From Rhizophagus sp. LPA8_4_AMF (taxonomy: Eukaryota; Glomeromycota; Glomeromycetes; Glomerales; Glomeraceae): 37,855 nt of DNA. Below, in pieces: positions 22,491-34,190 of the stretch (its first letter is position 1; every line of letters starts with the position of its first letter). The DNA lies in assembly GCA_021464525.1 (NCBI GenBank), contig JADRCO010000319.1:1-37855 (forward strand), in the 5' to 3' direction. The translations under genes and the position numbers were made by a program. Under the pieces are notes generated by a model. The model had not been told where the DNA came from and searched no databases. It saw only the letters and a list, made by a program, of their open reading frames with translations.

Positions 22491-25400
22491 ATGGCTTCCC
22501 AAATACCACTTCAATTAACAACTAAATTGAGTGAAGCTGACGTTCGAGGAGGCCTACGCAAGAGCTTTCCTCATTGTATCGCTTATAACCTTCCCAAAGA
22601 AACTGTAAAATCTGTAATTGAAAATATCTTTAAAAAATCTCCTGTCAAAGACGAAACTTCGATTTATACGGCATCAGCCGATTGGATTCAATCACTTTCC
22701 TCCTCAATTGCTAATGAACTCTCCAGATCCTTCAATGCTCCTGCTGAAAATTTCTCGGAATCCTCCACAAAAATTGCTAATGTTGTTTCTAGTATAGGAA
22801 ATGGAACTTGGTCATCTGGTATTACACCTATTAATGCAATTAAGGATCTTGAAACAAATGTCCCATTGTATATTTCCGATTTCTTTGATCAATTGTCTGG
22901 TTGGTCACGAGAACATGTTTTCGACGAACAAAAAGCTAGAATTGGAAGCACTATTTCCGGTTTAAATAGTTCAAGTAAACCTTACCCTGCAGGAAGCCCT
23001 GGTCCCGAAACCGCTTTATCTGGAAGATATGGTAAGAATTTTTTTGTCGAAATTAAATAAAAATCAACGTAAAATAATATTTTTTTTTCTTTTCTTTTAT
23101 TTTTAATATAGTGAAAATTAACTGGAAGCTTCCCGCTGCTAACGTTGATCGCCCATTTAACGTCAGTCCAGGCACTGCAGCATTTAGTTCGGAAGCTGAA
23201 CCAAGTAGTGGTGAAGTTTACAGATACTTTGCATTCATTGATTCTAACAAGCAAGCCCTTTATATGGAAAAAGATGGTTCAATCAAGAAAAAACTTTACA
23301 ATTTCATTGATCCTTCTCAACTTTGGAGAATTGGTAAATATATTAAATATATTCATTCCATTAGTCTTCGTTTTTTTCAATTCCTAACGGTTAATCACGT
23401 GATAATACAGATAACTATGGAAACTTTTATGCGTTGTATAATAAGAAATATGGAGCATATCTAGGAAAAAGTCTTAAAGCGAATAAAGAAAAGTAAATAA
23501 TTTTCTTTTTTTTTTTAAAAAAAAAAAAAAATAATAATTGAAATTTAAATTAAATTCGCTTTATTTTTTTATCAATTAGACCCGATAATAACTGGCATGA
23601 ATCTGCAGTTTATCTTGTTGAGAATGATGAGCACACTTATACAATTGGATACACACGTGATAATAAACAGATTAATTCTGCTGATATATTGAAAAATCTT
23701 ACTCTTGGTAAATTTAATTTTAACGTTATAAAAAAATGTATTTACTTATTATATTTAATTAAAAACTTTTTCTTTTTTTCTTTTCCTTTTATAGTTACTA
23801 TCCCTTTAGTAGCATGGCGTAATCCTTCAGGTCAATTTGTGAGTATTGAATCTAATCAAGGATCTTTGAGTTTTTCAAATGGTGAATCACACGGAAATAC
23901 TACAGTTCCAAGACCGGATCAACTCTTTTTATTCGTTCCTCATCCAGGTAATTATTTGTAATTCAAGGTCAATTGATCATTTTTTTGGAACGAAAGAAAT
24001 CATGAATTAAATTTTTCTGTTATAAATTTTATCACATTAGATTTCTCAACCAAATCTATTATTATTGGCCATAATGAAAAATTCCTTGAATTTAATCCAT
24101 CAGATACAAGCAAATCATCATCTTTTGGCTTCGAGCTTAAAACTCCTGAAAGATTACCTTTCATATTGTTTAGTTACGAACAAAATATTTACCCAAGGTA
24201 ATCAATCGACCATTAAATCAAATAAATTTCTAATTTAAAAAATAAGTAATTTAATTAATTATTTATACGTTCTTATTTATATAGGGGCTCAAATTATTTA
24301 GCTTCTCGATTGCAACAACCTTTCATTGCAAAGGCGGCTCCAACACCTGGTAAAGGAACGCGAGTTAGAATCTGGAAATCTGATCCATCCGTCAAGGCAA
24401 TCGGTATACGCGAACTTTTCTTAGTAAGGACTGATATAAAGTCGGGACCGGTTGATTCTTGGTTCGAAACAGTATCAAAAGCAAAACCGATAGCTCCTGA
24501 TGCAAATGGAGATTTCTTATTAGATTTTGACAATACTCCTTCACAAGCTCCCAACGAATCAGATAATCACACCCGATTTGACGTTGTACATACTTATTCA
24601 TCTGTTCGATATACATATGATTTGTTATTGGGTGATTTAGAATATCTTGATGGAAGTCCTCCACAATTAACCAGACCTTGGGGAAATAAGAGACTTCAAA
24701 TACATCCTCATGCTGGAGAAGATGCTAACGCTTATTATAGTCGTGAAGAAGGTGTTTTGAAATTCTTTTACACAAAAAGAGAATCTGATGGTTCGCCGAT
24801 CTTTTTGTGTAGAAGTTTAGATGTGGTGGCTCATGAAGCTGGTCACTCCTTTTTGGATATTTTGCAACCTGATTGGAGGTCTGATGGACAAACTGGGGGT
24901 TTCCATGAAGCTTTCGGTGATTTATGCAGTTTATTTACTCTTATCTCTATGGTAAGTATACGCATGTTCATAAGTGAATCAGAAAGTTATTTTAAAAATT
25001 AAAATATAAAATTTTTTTTTTTTTTGTTAGGCCGATATTGCAGATTTATTTGTCACTTTGACAAAAGCAAATTTAAGAGACCCGAACAATTTCTTATCAG
25101 CTGTAGGAGAAGAATTTGGAGATGTATTATTCAATAATAAAGGAAAAGGTTTAAGAAACTTATCTAATAATCTTAAAGGTTCCCAAGCTGAACCTGAAGT
25201 ACATGCTTTATCTATGGTGAGTATAAAACTTCATGCTATTTATGTTAAGACTGGAGTGTATGACGTGGCACGAAAAAATTATTATAACTGATTGTCTTTT
25301 TTTTTTTTAGGTTTTCAGCGGATTTTATTATGATGTATTAGTTGATGTATACGCATTAGAAAGGAATCCATCCATTAAGGGGGATACTCAAACTTTATTG

Positions 25401-25698
25401 GATGTAAGTATAAATGATTTATTTATTTTTTTTAAAAAAAAAAATGTTTCAATTACTTAGTTTATAATAAATTTTTTTTTATGTGTAGGTTGCGACTGTC
25501 TTGCGTAGAGCTCTTATTATTGCAATACGAGTATCTTCCTCAAGATCAACAAGAACAAAATACCAAGAACTTGCAACTAATTTGGAAACTGCTATTGAAA
25601 CTTTAAGTAAAAGATTAGGAGTAAATTTATCTAGCTGGAAAGAAATTGTAAGAAAGCATGCTAAAAGTAGAGAATTATCTATTGCTGGCTTGAGATAA
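22491..25698 (+). CDS. Thermolysin-like (M4-type) metallopeptidase without signal peptide (10 exons, 812 aa)
   Basis: Exons are 22491-23031, 23112-23333, 23411-23492, 23580-23707, 23795-23947, 24041-24197, 24285-24951, 25031-25216, 25311-25403 and 25489-25698, 2439 nt with phases consistent throughout. The zinc site is DVVAHEAGHSF (His611, Glu612, His615), followed by GGFHEAFGD with Glu636 as third ligand. EPEVHALSMVFSGFYYDVL (His708) matches the region of the second catalytic His of thermolysin. Peptide-bond hydrolysis is therefore likely. M4 enzymes are normally secreted with a signal peptide and FTP/PepSY propeptide; here the N-terminus (MASQIPLQLTTKL) shows neither. Instead, residues about 200-430 form a beta-rich region (YFAFIDSNKQALYMEKDG, SQLWRIG, YGAYLGKS, GQFVSIESNQGSLSF) that may be trefoil-like. 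Probably an intracellular fungal variant. The family call is strong; the substrate is unknown. Confidence 0.85.
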
Positions 25699-25849
25699 AG
25701 AAAAAATGCCGCATAATATACTATATAGTTTTGTAAAGAAAGAGATTAGTTATTATATATTTATAGTTTATTATTATTATTATTTTATCATCATATTTAT
25801 GTATATTGAATATGAGTCTTTATTATGTATAATTTGAATATATTTGTGA

Positions 25850-25855
25850 AATAAA
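25850..25855 (+). terminator. Possible polyadenylation signal of the metallopeptidase gene
   Basis: AATAAA about 150 bp past the stop, followed by an A-rich stretch. Confidence 0.35.
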
Positions 25856-25875
25856 TATTAAATTTATTAAAAAAA

Positions 25876-28253
25876 TTTACGTGTCGTCGATTTTATTTTT
25901 ATACAAAATTACAAACTACAAATAACCATATAACTATAATTACTATGGTAGAAAATAAAATGGAACTTAAAAAAAGATTTACGTGTCGTCAAAACTGTCG
26001 TCAAATACTGCAAGTTCGACAAGAAGAATAAATCACGTGATTAGGAGTAAATGATGACCGTATGTATAATGTTGGCCAAATATCTCGCATTAAAAATATC
26101 ATTTCTTCATTAGGCCACTCCAACTTTGATTCTTCGTTTAACATACCCCCCAGTTTTCAGAAAAATGGGAAAAAATAATGCATATAATTTAGGCCGGAAT
26201 TATGAAATTTGACTAGAACTATAAATAAAAATTACAAATCACATGACAAGTATATTGCTACTTTTAACTCCGGCCACCCGTTAAAGTATCACCAATGTCA
26301 TTATTATCCTCCAGATATTCAGCTTGAATCGTAAAGGCGAATACGGATTCTACCCATCTGACTTTATGACTCATTTAAATTTTCTTCATTTTTTACTTCC
26401 CTGATCCGTGTTTTATATTTCCATGTTTTTTCCGTGAATGTATCATTTTCATGGAATTTATAGCCTTAAATCATGGAAATTTTCATCTCTCTAACACGGA
26501 TATCCGTGAATGTATCATTTTCACGGAATTTTTACGAAAGTCACGGAGAAATAATGGAAATATTCGGATAAAAATTTTTATATCTTACCCTTAACATTTC
26601 TTTATAAAGGTCATCCTTATTCCGTTGTATCTTCATCCGGGGAAAAGGTACGACCTTTTATATTTATTACAAGGTGGACAGTCGCGCCCTAACGACTTTA
26701 CTAGTAGACAGTCTAAAAAAAAAAATGCGAGCTTCAACGGCTTTGATTTTCAAATGGGTTAGTATATTTCTAATGTTATAATGTTATAATTTTAGTATAA
26801 TTGAACATCAAATTATAGATTAAAAATGAAAACTTTTTCTATTTTTACTTTTAATGTAATTACTAGAATACATTATTATAAGATGTTCATCTCAAATAAA
26901 AATAATATATAATGTTTTATTAAACTAATTGATTGAAGAGTTCCCCGAAGAATAAATATAGTATATGTTACATGAGATGATACCATATAGCGCTGCATAG
27001 TATACAGTACCCGAGTCTTTATTCAAGAAAGGCTAGGTTAGATTGAAAAGTACCCAGGCCCGGGGTAACTATGTGATGAGAAGGGTACTAAAAGTCAGAC
27101 TCTCGATATACCTGATATTCGATATACCGATATATATTAAAAACTTGATTATAACGATAAAATTTTACTTTCCCAAAATATGAGAGAACATATAATGAAT
27201 ATCAGTATAATTTATATATAATGATATTTTTTTTCAAAGATTTTCATATGGATCTCAAAATATCGTTATATCCGGAATAACTTTTGGGTAAATATCAAAT
27301 TTTGGCCAAAATTAGCACCAGATACTTTCAAAAATATCAAACATATCAAAATCTGCAATTTAAATAGTACCTGATAGTCAAGATACTAGTACGGTGAAAC
27401 TATTGCAGGGGGAGTACTGTACGCAACGTCGCAACGTTGTACGGTGATGATGTCTTCTAATTTTCCAATTCCAATAAAAAATTATAAAAAGCTTCTAATG
27501 CATATAATAACATATAAAGACGCATATAAATTAAGAATATTGAATAGATTGAACTTTCATATTAATTAAAGTTATCATTTACATATTGATCATTGTCTTA
27601 CAGAAAGTTTAATTATTAATATGTACACTCTATTGAAAATAGACGATAAACTCACGGTTACCCATGTGAATAATCGAATAATCTTTGAGAAATGCACGTG
27701 AAATTATGGGCTTATATATGCAATGCAAGTTTGTTTAATGCAAGTTGAAAATTTTAATAAGATTCTTTTTTTTTATCATACGCCACACATCATAATCTAT
27801 TTATCGAACACTTTTTACTAAAAAAAAAAATCTGTAAAATATAGCATTTTTTATTGTATTTATTACTTATATGATTTGTCTGCTGAAGATCAACGCAAGT
27901 AGTGAATTATTAATTCATTAACTAGAATTTCCCGCATCAAATTGCAGAATAATTTACAATGTGAATTTTGCAGTGTAAAACAAATGTTTAACCAAAAATT
28001 GATTGAACTTTCTCATGATAAATATTTTAAATAGATTCTATCACGAAAATCAGTGGATTTTAATTTATCATTTCAATGATAATAGAATCCAAGTTTTTAT
28101 TCTTTTTTAGTTTAGTCAATAAACACTATATTTTTAATAAATTGTCGATCCTAACATTTGTTCTTTAAGATCAAATAATGCTTTATTATAATGTCTTAGA
28201 GAATAATACATATAATGATAAGTTATATGATTCGTTGAATATAAACAAAAAGG
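25876..28253. other. Gene-poor interval with short repeats
   Basis: No gene seen. It contains TTTACGTGTCGTC twice (25876-25888 and 25978-25990), a 12-bp palindrome AATCACGTGATT (26031-26042), and the hairpin cluster listed separately. Near 27000-27060 there is a CAGTACCCGAGT block, related in inverted form to 15433-15445. Confidence 0.4.
26431..26531. repeat. Duplicated hairpin unit (TCCGTGAA...TTCACGGA)
   Basis: A 29-bp unit occurs at 26431-26459 and again at 26503-26531 with one mismatch, 72 bp apart. The second copy is itself a hairpin with perfect 8-bp arms TCCGTGAA and TTCACGGA. It overlaps a perfect 14-bp palindrome CACGGATATCCGTG at 26495-26508. Related TCCGTG, CCATG and CATGG motifs continue on both sides. 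This looks like remains of a foldback or MITE element. Confidence 0.65.
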
Positions 28254-29552
28254 TCACCGTTTTTCAATAAGCCACTGTAAAAGAAAGGAAAAAAATTAAA
28301 AATTTTTTTAAAAAAAAGGATTAAATAATAATTAATATTTAAATAAAATTAAATAAATAATGAATTACCTCATCATCTCTGCCAACTTTTTCTTTATGTC
28401 CGACAACTTCTTGAAATATCAAAGGTTTGGTATCGTTCTTACCGTTCTTATGTTCGTTATTACCTTCAATCTCGAAAGCGACATCTTGACTACGTAATAT
28501 ATAATCAGTTTCAGTCCTTAAATAAACTTTATCTCGTGCTTTTAAGTAAGATGTCTTATTTTCTTGATTGGTTTGATCATTCTTAATGAACTTCAAATTA
28601 GTCCAAGAAAATTTAAAACAATGTACTGTAAAAAAAAATTGATATCTATTAATAAAATTATATCTTTTTTTTTTTTTGAATATAAAATATGTATACCTTC
28701 TGCATATGACGTTCTAGGAGACCTATAAAAGTCGCTCAGTGATAAATTCGTTCCGGTTTTTTCATGAGTCAAATAAATCACATCATCATACAAAACTTTA
28801 TTTTTTTGAAATTCGTCTTTATGACTATGATTTTCACAGTTTAGATACCACCAACAATTTTCATTGAGTATTTTTTCACCACAAAATACCTAATATAAAA
28901 TGATAAATATTAAACATGAAATGCTCAAATTTAATAAAATTTAAAAAAAAAAACACTAACTCACCACTTGTCTTTTAGAACCTGTTTGATAATTTATATC
29001 ATGACTAGATAAATATTTACCAGTTGAAAGATGTTTTATGGCTATCAAAAATTCAGGTCCGTATTTAATTACTTTTGAACTATCTGAAATAACCTCGCTG
29101 TATAATTTATAAATTTCATTTTCATCTATCGATGTGACGGCAGTTACTCGTTTTGAGAATTCATTTTTAAAAAATTCATTCGATGAATATGTTCTCAAGA
29201 GACGATTTTTAATTTCTTGTGGATTATCAATTTCCGCTTTATCACAATGCGAACGGAATTCGGCTAAAAATGCTGTAGTATCGCCACCTTCCCCACCTTC
29301 AAATTTCATTTGATCTAATTTGTGCTTGATACCATCTTTATATATGGAAAAAGTGGGATGTGCTTTTAAAGCTTTTATAAGATCATTAAGACTATTAACT
29401 TCAACGGGAACAGTTATCGATGCATCAATATTTAATTTACATAATTTCAAAATATCTCTTTCTTGTCTGACGTTATTAATTATACATATTGTCTGAACTT
29501 GCTTCACCCATTCATCAGGATGAACGGTTGCATTATATTGTGGTATATTCAT
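28254..29552 (-). CDS. Gag-like/MIR-domain protein, copy H (4 exons, 352 aa)
   Basis: Exons are 29552-28965, 28889-28697, 28625-28369 and 28274-28254, 1059 nt with phases 0, 1 and 0. The start motif NIPQYNATVHPDEWV marks the ATG at 29552; the open frame upstream is Lys/Phe-rich from poly-A/T runs and was not used. The Gag-like half has SIYKDGIKHKLDQMKFEG and TTAFLAEFRSHCDKAEIDN. The trefoil begins LIAIKHLSTGKYLSSHD. Exon 2 (ENCWWYLNCENH, LTHEKTGTNLSLSDFYRSP) is the second repeat. Exon 3 (YLKARDKVYLRTETDYILRS, then LIFQEVVGHKEKVGRDDE) is the third, ending WLIEKR. H and I form a subfamily apart from A-D. The intron 1 donor is GTGAGT. Intact; function unknown. Confidence 0.82.
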
Positions 29553-29644
29553 TTTATTTATTTTTTGTTTTTTGTTTTTTTTTTTTGTTTCTGAAAAAAA
29601 AAATTTTTTTTTTTTAAAAAAAAGGTGGTTGTAAAAGGTTCCAT

Positions 29645-29654
29645 TATTTATATA
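29645..29654 (-). promoter_or_regulatory. TATA-like box of copy H
   Basis: The minus strand reads TATATAAATA 92 bp upstream of the chosen ATG. The leader between them is almost pure A/T. Confidence 0.35.
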
Positions 29655-29802
29655 TATGTCAAAATGAATATCCAATTTTGATATTCATATAACCAAAGTA
29701 AGTTTTACTGTGCCATGTAAACTTTATTTCGTAATATTGTGATATATTGGTTTACCAACCGGATTCGTCGATCACTGCGCCACAATACCTGGTGCATTAC
29801 TA

Positions 29803-29936
29803 GCATTTAAACAATTTGCATACACTTTATCACGTGAACCTGTATAAATAAATGTCGATCCTATTCTATATGCACTAACACGTGATAGATTTACAATTGT
29901 GTTACATTTAAAAGTGTATGCAAATTTGTTAAATGC
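29803..29936. repeat. Imperfect inverted repeat, MITE-like
   Basis: Arms of 26 bp, 29803-29828 and 29911-29936, pair as GCATTTAAACAATTTGCATA... with one or two mismatches. Inside them a second pair, TATCACGTG (29828-29836) and CACGTGATA (29879-29887), also pairs. The whole fragment is about 134 bp and carries no ORF, which suits a small non-autonomous foldback element. I cannot confirm a target-site duplication. Confidence 0.55.
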
Positions 29937-30979
29937 GCATTACTAATAAACGGTCTACTGTGATACACAAATAAATTTTAGCCCCTTCTTTCATTTTCTT
30001 TTTACATAATGTAGTTCAAACTATAAATGATTTATATATATATATATAAAAAACGTGTTATTTTAATCTATCTGATAAAATTTTAAAAAGTTGCAAATCA
30101 AAACAAAATAAGATCAAATAAATAAAATTATCTACAAAAAAATCGTTTAATAAAGCTCCCTATTTTGCACATTTATAAAGTCGGTAATAGCATACTTATT
30201 AGCGTAATTCTTAAATGACTAATTGTACGACAAAAATAAATTTCCCCTTTGAATGAAAGAATGTCCTTGTATTACTTAATTTTTCATTAATCTAATTTTG
30301 CTTTACGCCTGCAACAAAGAGAATAAATATTGTTGAATATTACTACACTTTGTAATACAATTCTCTTTCTATTCACGTTACATGTCCAATTACATCATTA
30401 GTCTTGGGCTTCATTAATCTAGATTAATCTAGCCATATTAACTAAACGGTTTTTGCGGTCCCTTTCAAACAGAAACAATCCAAAAATAGAGTTTGTTGCA
30501 CTTATGTTACACAAGGTAAGGTACACAAGATATAACACAAAGATCGAATCTCTTGATTTCACGTGATTAATATAATGTTTATTTTATTCTTTAAATGGGT
30601 TTTTTAATATTATTAATATTTTGCATGGTTACAGGAATAACAGGATTAAACATATGCGGTAATCATCATTGATTGTCGCACATTCCCATATGACGATCAT
30701 TTCTGTGTGCAGTTTATCAGATAACAAAAGATAAGCTATTTTTTTTTCTGTAAATCATTCAAATCATTCAGAGCAGATTATACGCGAAAAGGTTCATTAG
30801 TAATTTATTATGTGAACATTTTAATGTGACGAACTTTTTGTAGCGCATATTTGTTACGCGTAATTTATAATTTTTATTTTTTATTTGGATAATATTTATA
30901 TAAACAAAATATTTAAATAATATATATATATACATATATATATTGTATATATGAATATATGGTAAGGATATTTTATGAA
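29937..30979. other. Gene-free interval between copies I and H
   Basis: I see only AT-rich sequence, including TA-dinucleotide tracts near 30035-30050 and 30920-30945. No gene or clear mobile-element feature was found apart from the inverted repeat to the left. Confidence 0.4.
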
Positions 30980-32349
30980 TCATTTCTTTTCAATAAGCCA
31001 CTATATGAAAAAAAAAAGAAATTTTTTTTTTTTAAAAAAAAAACGAAAATAAAAAAATCAAAATGATCTTAAATAAAAAATTAAATACCATATCATTTTT
31101 ATTAAATTCATATTTATGTCCAACAACTTCTTGAAATATCAACGGTATAATATCGTCCTTAACGGTATCATTCTTATCGTTCTTATCGTTCTTATCATTC
31201 TTATTCTTATCGTTATTATCGTCATTATCGTTATTATTGGAAATCGTGAAATTAACATCATGACTATGCAATGCATAATTAGTAGTCCTTAAATATACTC
31301 TATCTCTTGCTTTAAGATAAGGTGTGTTATTATGTATATTTGTTTGATCGGTCTTAACAAAGTTAAAAACACTATAAGCAAATTGAGAACAATGTGCTGT
31401 AAAAAAAATTTTCATAATTAGAAATAGTAATTTTATATATTTATAAAAAAATATATATAATTAAAATAATAAACCTTCTGCATATTCTAAATGGCCCGTT
31501 GCAGGGGCCATATAAAAGTTACTGAATGATATTTGAGCCTTGGTTTTATTATGAGTCAAATAAATCTTATCATCATACAAAACTTTATCTTTTTGAAAAT
31601 CTTTTTTTTGAGGATCGGGAGATTCACATGTTAAATACCACCAAGCATTTTCATCAAGTATTTTTTCATCAGCAAATAACTATAATAACAAATATGATAA
31701 ATATGATTATCATGATTATCAACGTAAAAAAAAACATAAAATTCAAAAAAATTTTATAAAAATACATACTAACCACTTGTCTTTGAGAACCTGTCTCATA
31801 ATTTATTTGTCGACTAGATAAATATCTTCCCGTTTCAATATGTTTTATTGCTATCAAAAATTCAGGTCCATATTTAATTATTTTTGAACTATCAGCAACT
31901 ACTTCACTATATATTTTATAAATTTCATCTATTGATATGACGTCAGATGCTCGTCTTGAAAATTCATTATTAAAAAATTCATTTGATAAATTTGTTCTCA
32001 AGAGACGACTTTTAATTTCTCGTGGATTAATAATTTCTGTAGTTTCACAAAGTGAACGGAAATCAGCAAGAAATTGAGCGGTATCATTACTTTCATAATT
32101 TTCGAATTTCATTTTATCCAATTTTTCTTTACGATTAATTTTAAATATATCAAAAGTGGAATGAGCCTTAAGAATCTCAATAAGGTCATCAAGAGTTTTA
32201 GGTTCAGTTTTAATATTAATTGTAATATTTAATTTACATATTTGTAAAATTTCTTTCTCTTCTTTGATTTTATTAATTAAACATTTCGTCCAAACATATT
32301 TTACCCATTCATCAGGATGAACAGTTGCATTATATTTAATTATATCCAT
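30980..32349 (-). CDS. Gag-like/MIR-domain protein, copy I (4 exons, 369 aa)
   Basis: Exons are 32349-31774, 31679-31475, 31396-31089 and 31000-30980, 1110 nt with phases 0, 1 and 0. It starts DIIKYNATVHPDEWVKYV. The Gag-like half contains DIFKINRKEKLDKMKFEN and TAQFLADFRSLCETTEIIN. The trefoil begins LIAIKHIETGRYLSSR. Exon 2 encodes ENAWWYLTCESP and LTHNKTKAQISFSNFYMAP. Exon 3 carries a tandem Lys-Asn-Asp repeat, from a 9-bp satellite at about 31171-31205, inserted in the loop before LIFQEVVGHKYEFNKND. The last exon reads WLIEKK. The upstream CCCAGTCTGG module at 32419-32428 is shared with J and L, and in a variant form with K. Intact and the longest member; function unknown. Confidence 0.8.
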
Positions 32350-32418
32350 ATTTAAATAAATAAAAGTTATAAAAATACGTTTCAATTTGTTTATATAATT
32401 ATTGAATTCAAATGAATT

Positions 32419-32480
32419 CCCAGTCTGGAAAAATTGTATAAGCTGAATAATATTTTGTAAATAGTAAGTAAATAGTAACA
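32419..32480 (-). promoter_or_regulatory. Upstream module of copy I (CCCAGTCYGG..TTTGTAAATAGT)
   Basis: CCCAGTCTGG (32419-32428, plus-strand reading) is followed by TTTTGTAAATAGTAAG. The same two motifs in the same order lie upstream of J (34124-34190). L (34773-34785) has the first motif, and K (35307-35355) has a variant first motif plus TTTGTAAATAGTGA. A conserved promoter block or duplicated flank is likely. Confidence 0.45.
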
Positions 32481-32861
32481 CAGTGAACAATGCTGCGGTT
32501 ACACATGATTATAAGCATATAAATAAATTATGAATGAGCTTGATTTTGAGAATGGAAAATCTGTGTATGAAACAATCATTTTCAATAGGTTATCGAAATA
32601 CAAGTTGATATCCGGTAATAATCGTCCATTAATTTATCTGACAATCTTGGTATTTTTTTTTTTCTCATTTTTCATTTCAGAATATAAATACCGCGATAAC
32701 AATGTAAGAATTCAATGTAAGAATTAATTAAGAGAAAAATATACGTTAGATAACGGATTTTTGCAAATTTATTTTTTGTATTTTATTATTATTTTTTTAA
32801 TAAATTAATTAAATAATTAAATATAAAAAGAATTTATATCCTATATACAGTAATACAGTAA

Positions 32862-34042
32862 TCATTTCTTTCGATAATCTACTAAAATTGAAAAAAAAAG
32901 AAATTATATACATTATACAGCATATACAGACATTAGAATAAATAATTATAATTAATTAAATAATAAATGCCTCATTATGTCCGATAATTCTTGAAGTGTA
33001 ACCGTTTTATTGGACCAGTTGTCATCGTACCTTTCTTCAATTTTAAAAGTGGCATCTTGGCTACGTAGTACATAACCAGTTTCAGTCTTTATATAGACCT
33101 TATCTTGATTTTTTACGTAAGATTCCTCATCATTTACATTTGATTCATCAGTCTTAATGAAACTCAAATTAGTCCAAGCAAATTGAAAACAATGTACAAT
33201 AAAAGATTAGCTTTTATTATTATTATTAAAAATTGAATGATTTTATAAATATAAATTTTGTACTACCTTCTGCATAACTCGTCACAGGCGATTTATAATA
33301 AATCACTTACTGATATAGTCATCTCTGTTCTTTTATGCGTCAAATAAACATATAAAACTTTATTTTCTTGATAGGGATCTTTTTGAGTATGTTTACTAAT
33401 GTTGGATATCACCAAGAATTATCATGTTGCATTTTTTCACATGAAACAAACGATAAATATAAAATCCACTAACCACTTGTCTTTTAGAACCGGTTTCACA
33501 CTTTATTTCATAACTAGATAAGTATCTTCCCGTTTTAACATGCTTTATGGCTATCAAACAATCAGGACTTCAATTATTTTAACTATAACTGGAATATTCG
33601 CACGTGCTCTTTTGAACTATCGGAAATAACATCGCTGTATATCATCTACTTCAGAAATTCGTTTTGGGAATTCATTTTGAAAGAATTCATTCGATATATT
33701 TGTTCTCAAGAGACGAGTTTTAGATCGGTAATTTCTGCATTATCACAATGAAAATGGAATTCTGCAAGAAATTTAATAACGGTATTACCATCCTCAAATC
33801 TCATTAGATCTAATTTTTCTTTGATGCTATTCTTATATGTTTCAAAAGAGGAATGGGCTTTAAGAGCCTTTATAAGTTCATTAAAAGTATTAATAGGTTC
33901 ATTGAGAACTATCCAAGTATTAATGTTGTAATTTACATAATTTAAAATATCTTTTTCATGTCTAATATTCATATTATTAATTGAACTTGGATAACCCATT
34001 CTTTAGGGTGAACGGGTTTGCATCATACTTTGTTATTTTCAT
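32862..34042 (-). pseudogene. Gag-like/MIR-domain gene, broken copy J
   Basis: The H/I-type exon order is preserved but broken. After the start (ITKYDA) a frameshift occurs within the first 15 codons; VHPKEWVIQVQL is readable in a shifted frame. A long open piece, 33999-33706, holds EKLDLMRFEDG and FLAEFHFHCDNAEITD. Parts of the later Gag-like region are then deleted or scrambled. Trefoil strand 1 is recognisable near 33550-33480, exon 2 near 33460-33265 is shifted, and exon 3 (33167-32952) reads YVKNQDKVYIKTETGYVLRS and ends early. In the last exon the usual TGG after the acceptor is TAG (32881-32879). This gene cannot make a full-length product. Confidence 0.78.
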
Positions 34043-34123
34043 AACAAAAAAAAAAAATAAAAAAAAAATAAAAAAAAAAAATAGGCGTATATTTATTTAT
34101 AATTATTGAATTTCAATGATATT

Positions 34124-34190
34124 CCCAGTCCGGTAATTTTTATAAGGATGTATAGTAATAACGAAAATGAAGATATTATTTGTAAATAGT
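34124..34190 (-). promoter_or_regulatory. Upstream module of broken copy J
   Basis: CCCAGTCCGGTAA (34124-34136) followed by TTTGTAAATAGTGAAACG, matching the block upstream of copy I. Confidence 0.4.

Noticed and set aside
29553..29675. Upstream in-frame extension of copy H (41 residues, Lys/Phe-rich)
   Set aside because: It derives from poly-A/T runs between the TATA-like box and the family start codon, and nothing like it occurs in copy I.
30890..30960. Alternating TA/ATAT tract
   Set aside because: Simple dinucleotide repeat of the AT-rich background, with no array structure; not a CRISPR or origin signal.
32530..32727. Plus-strand 65-codon open frame with a phenylalanine-rich hydrophobic run
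   Set aside because: The hydrophobic segment comes from a poly-T tract; the frame overlaps the intergenic between copies I and J and has no other support.
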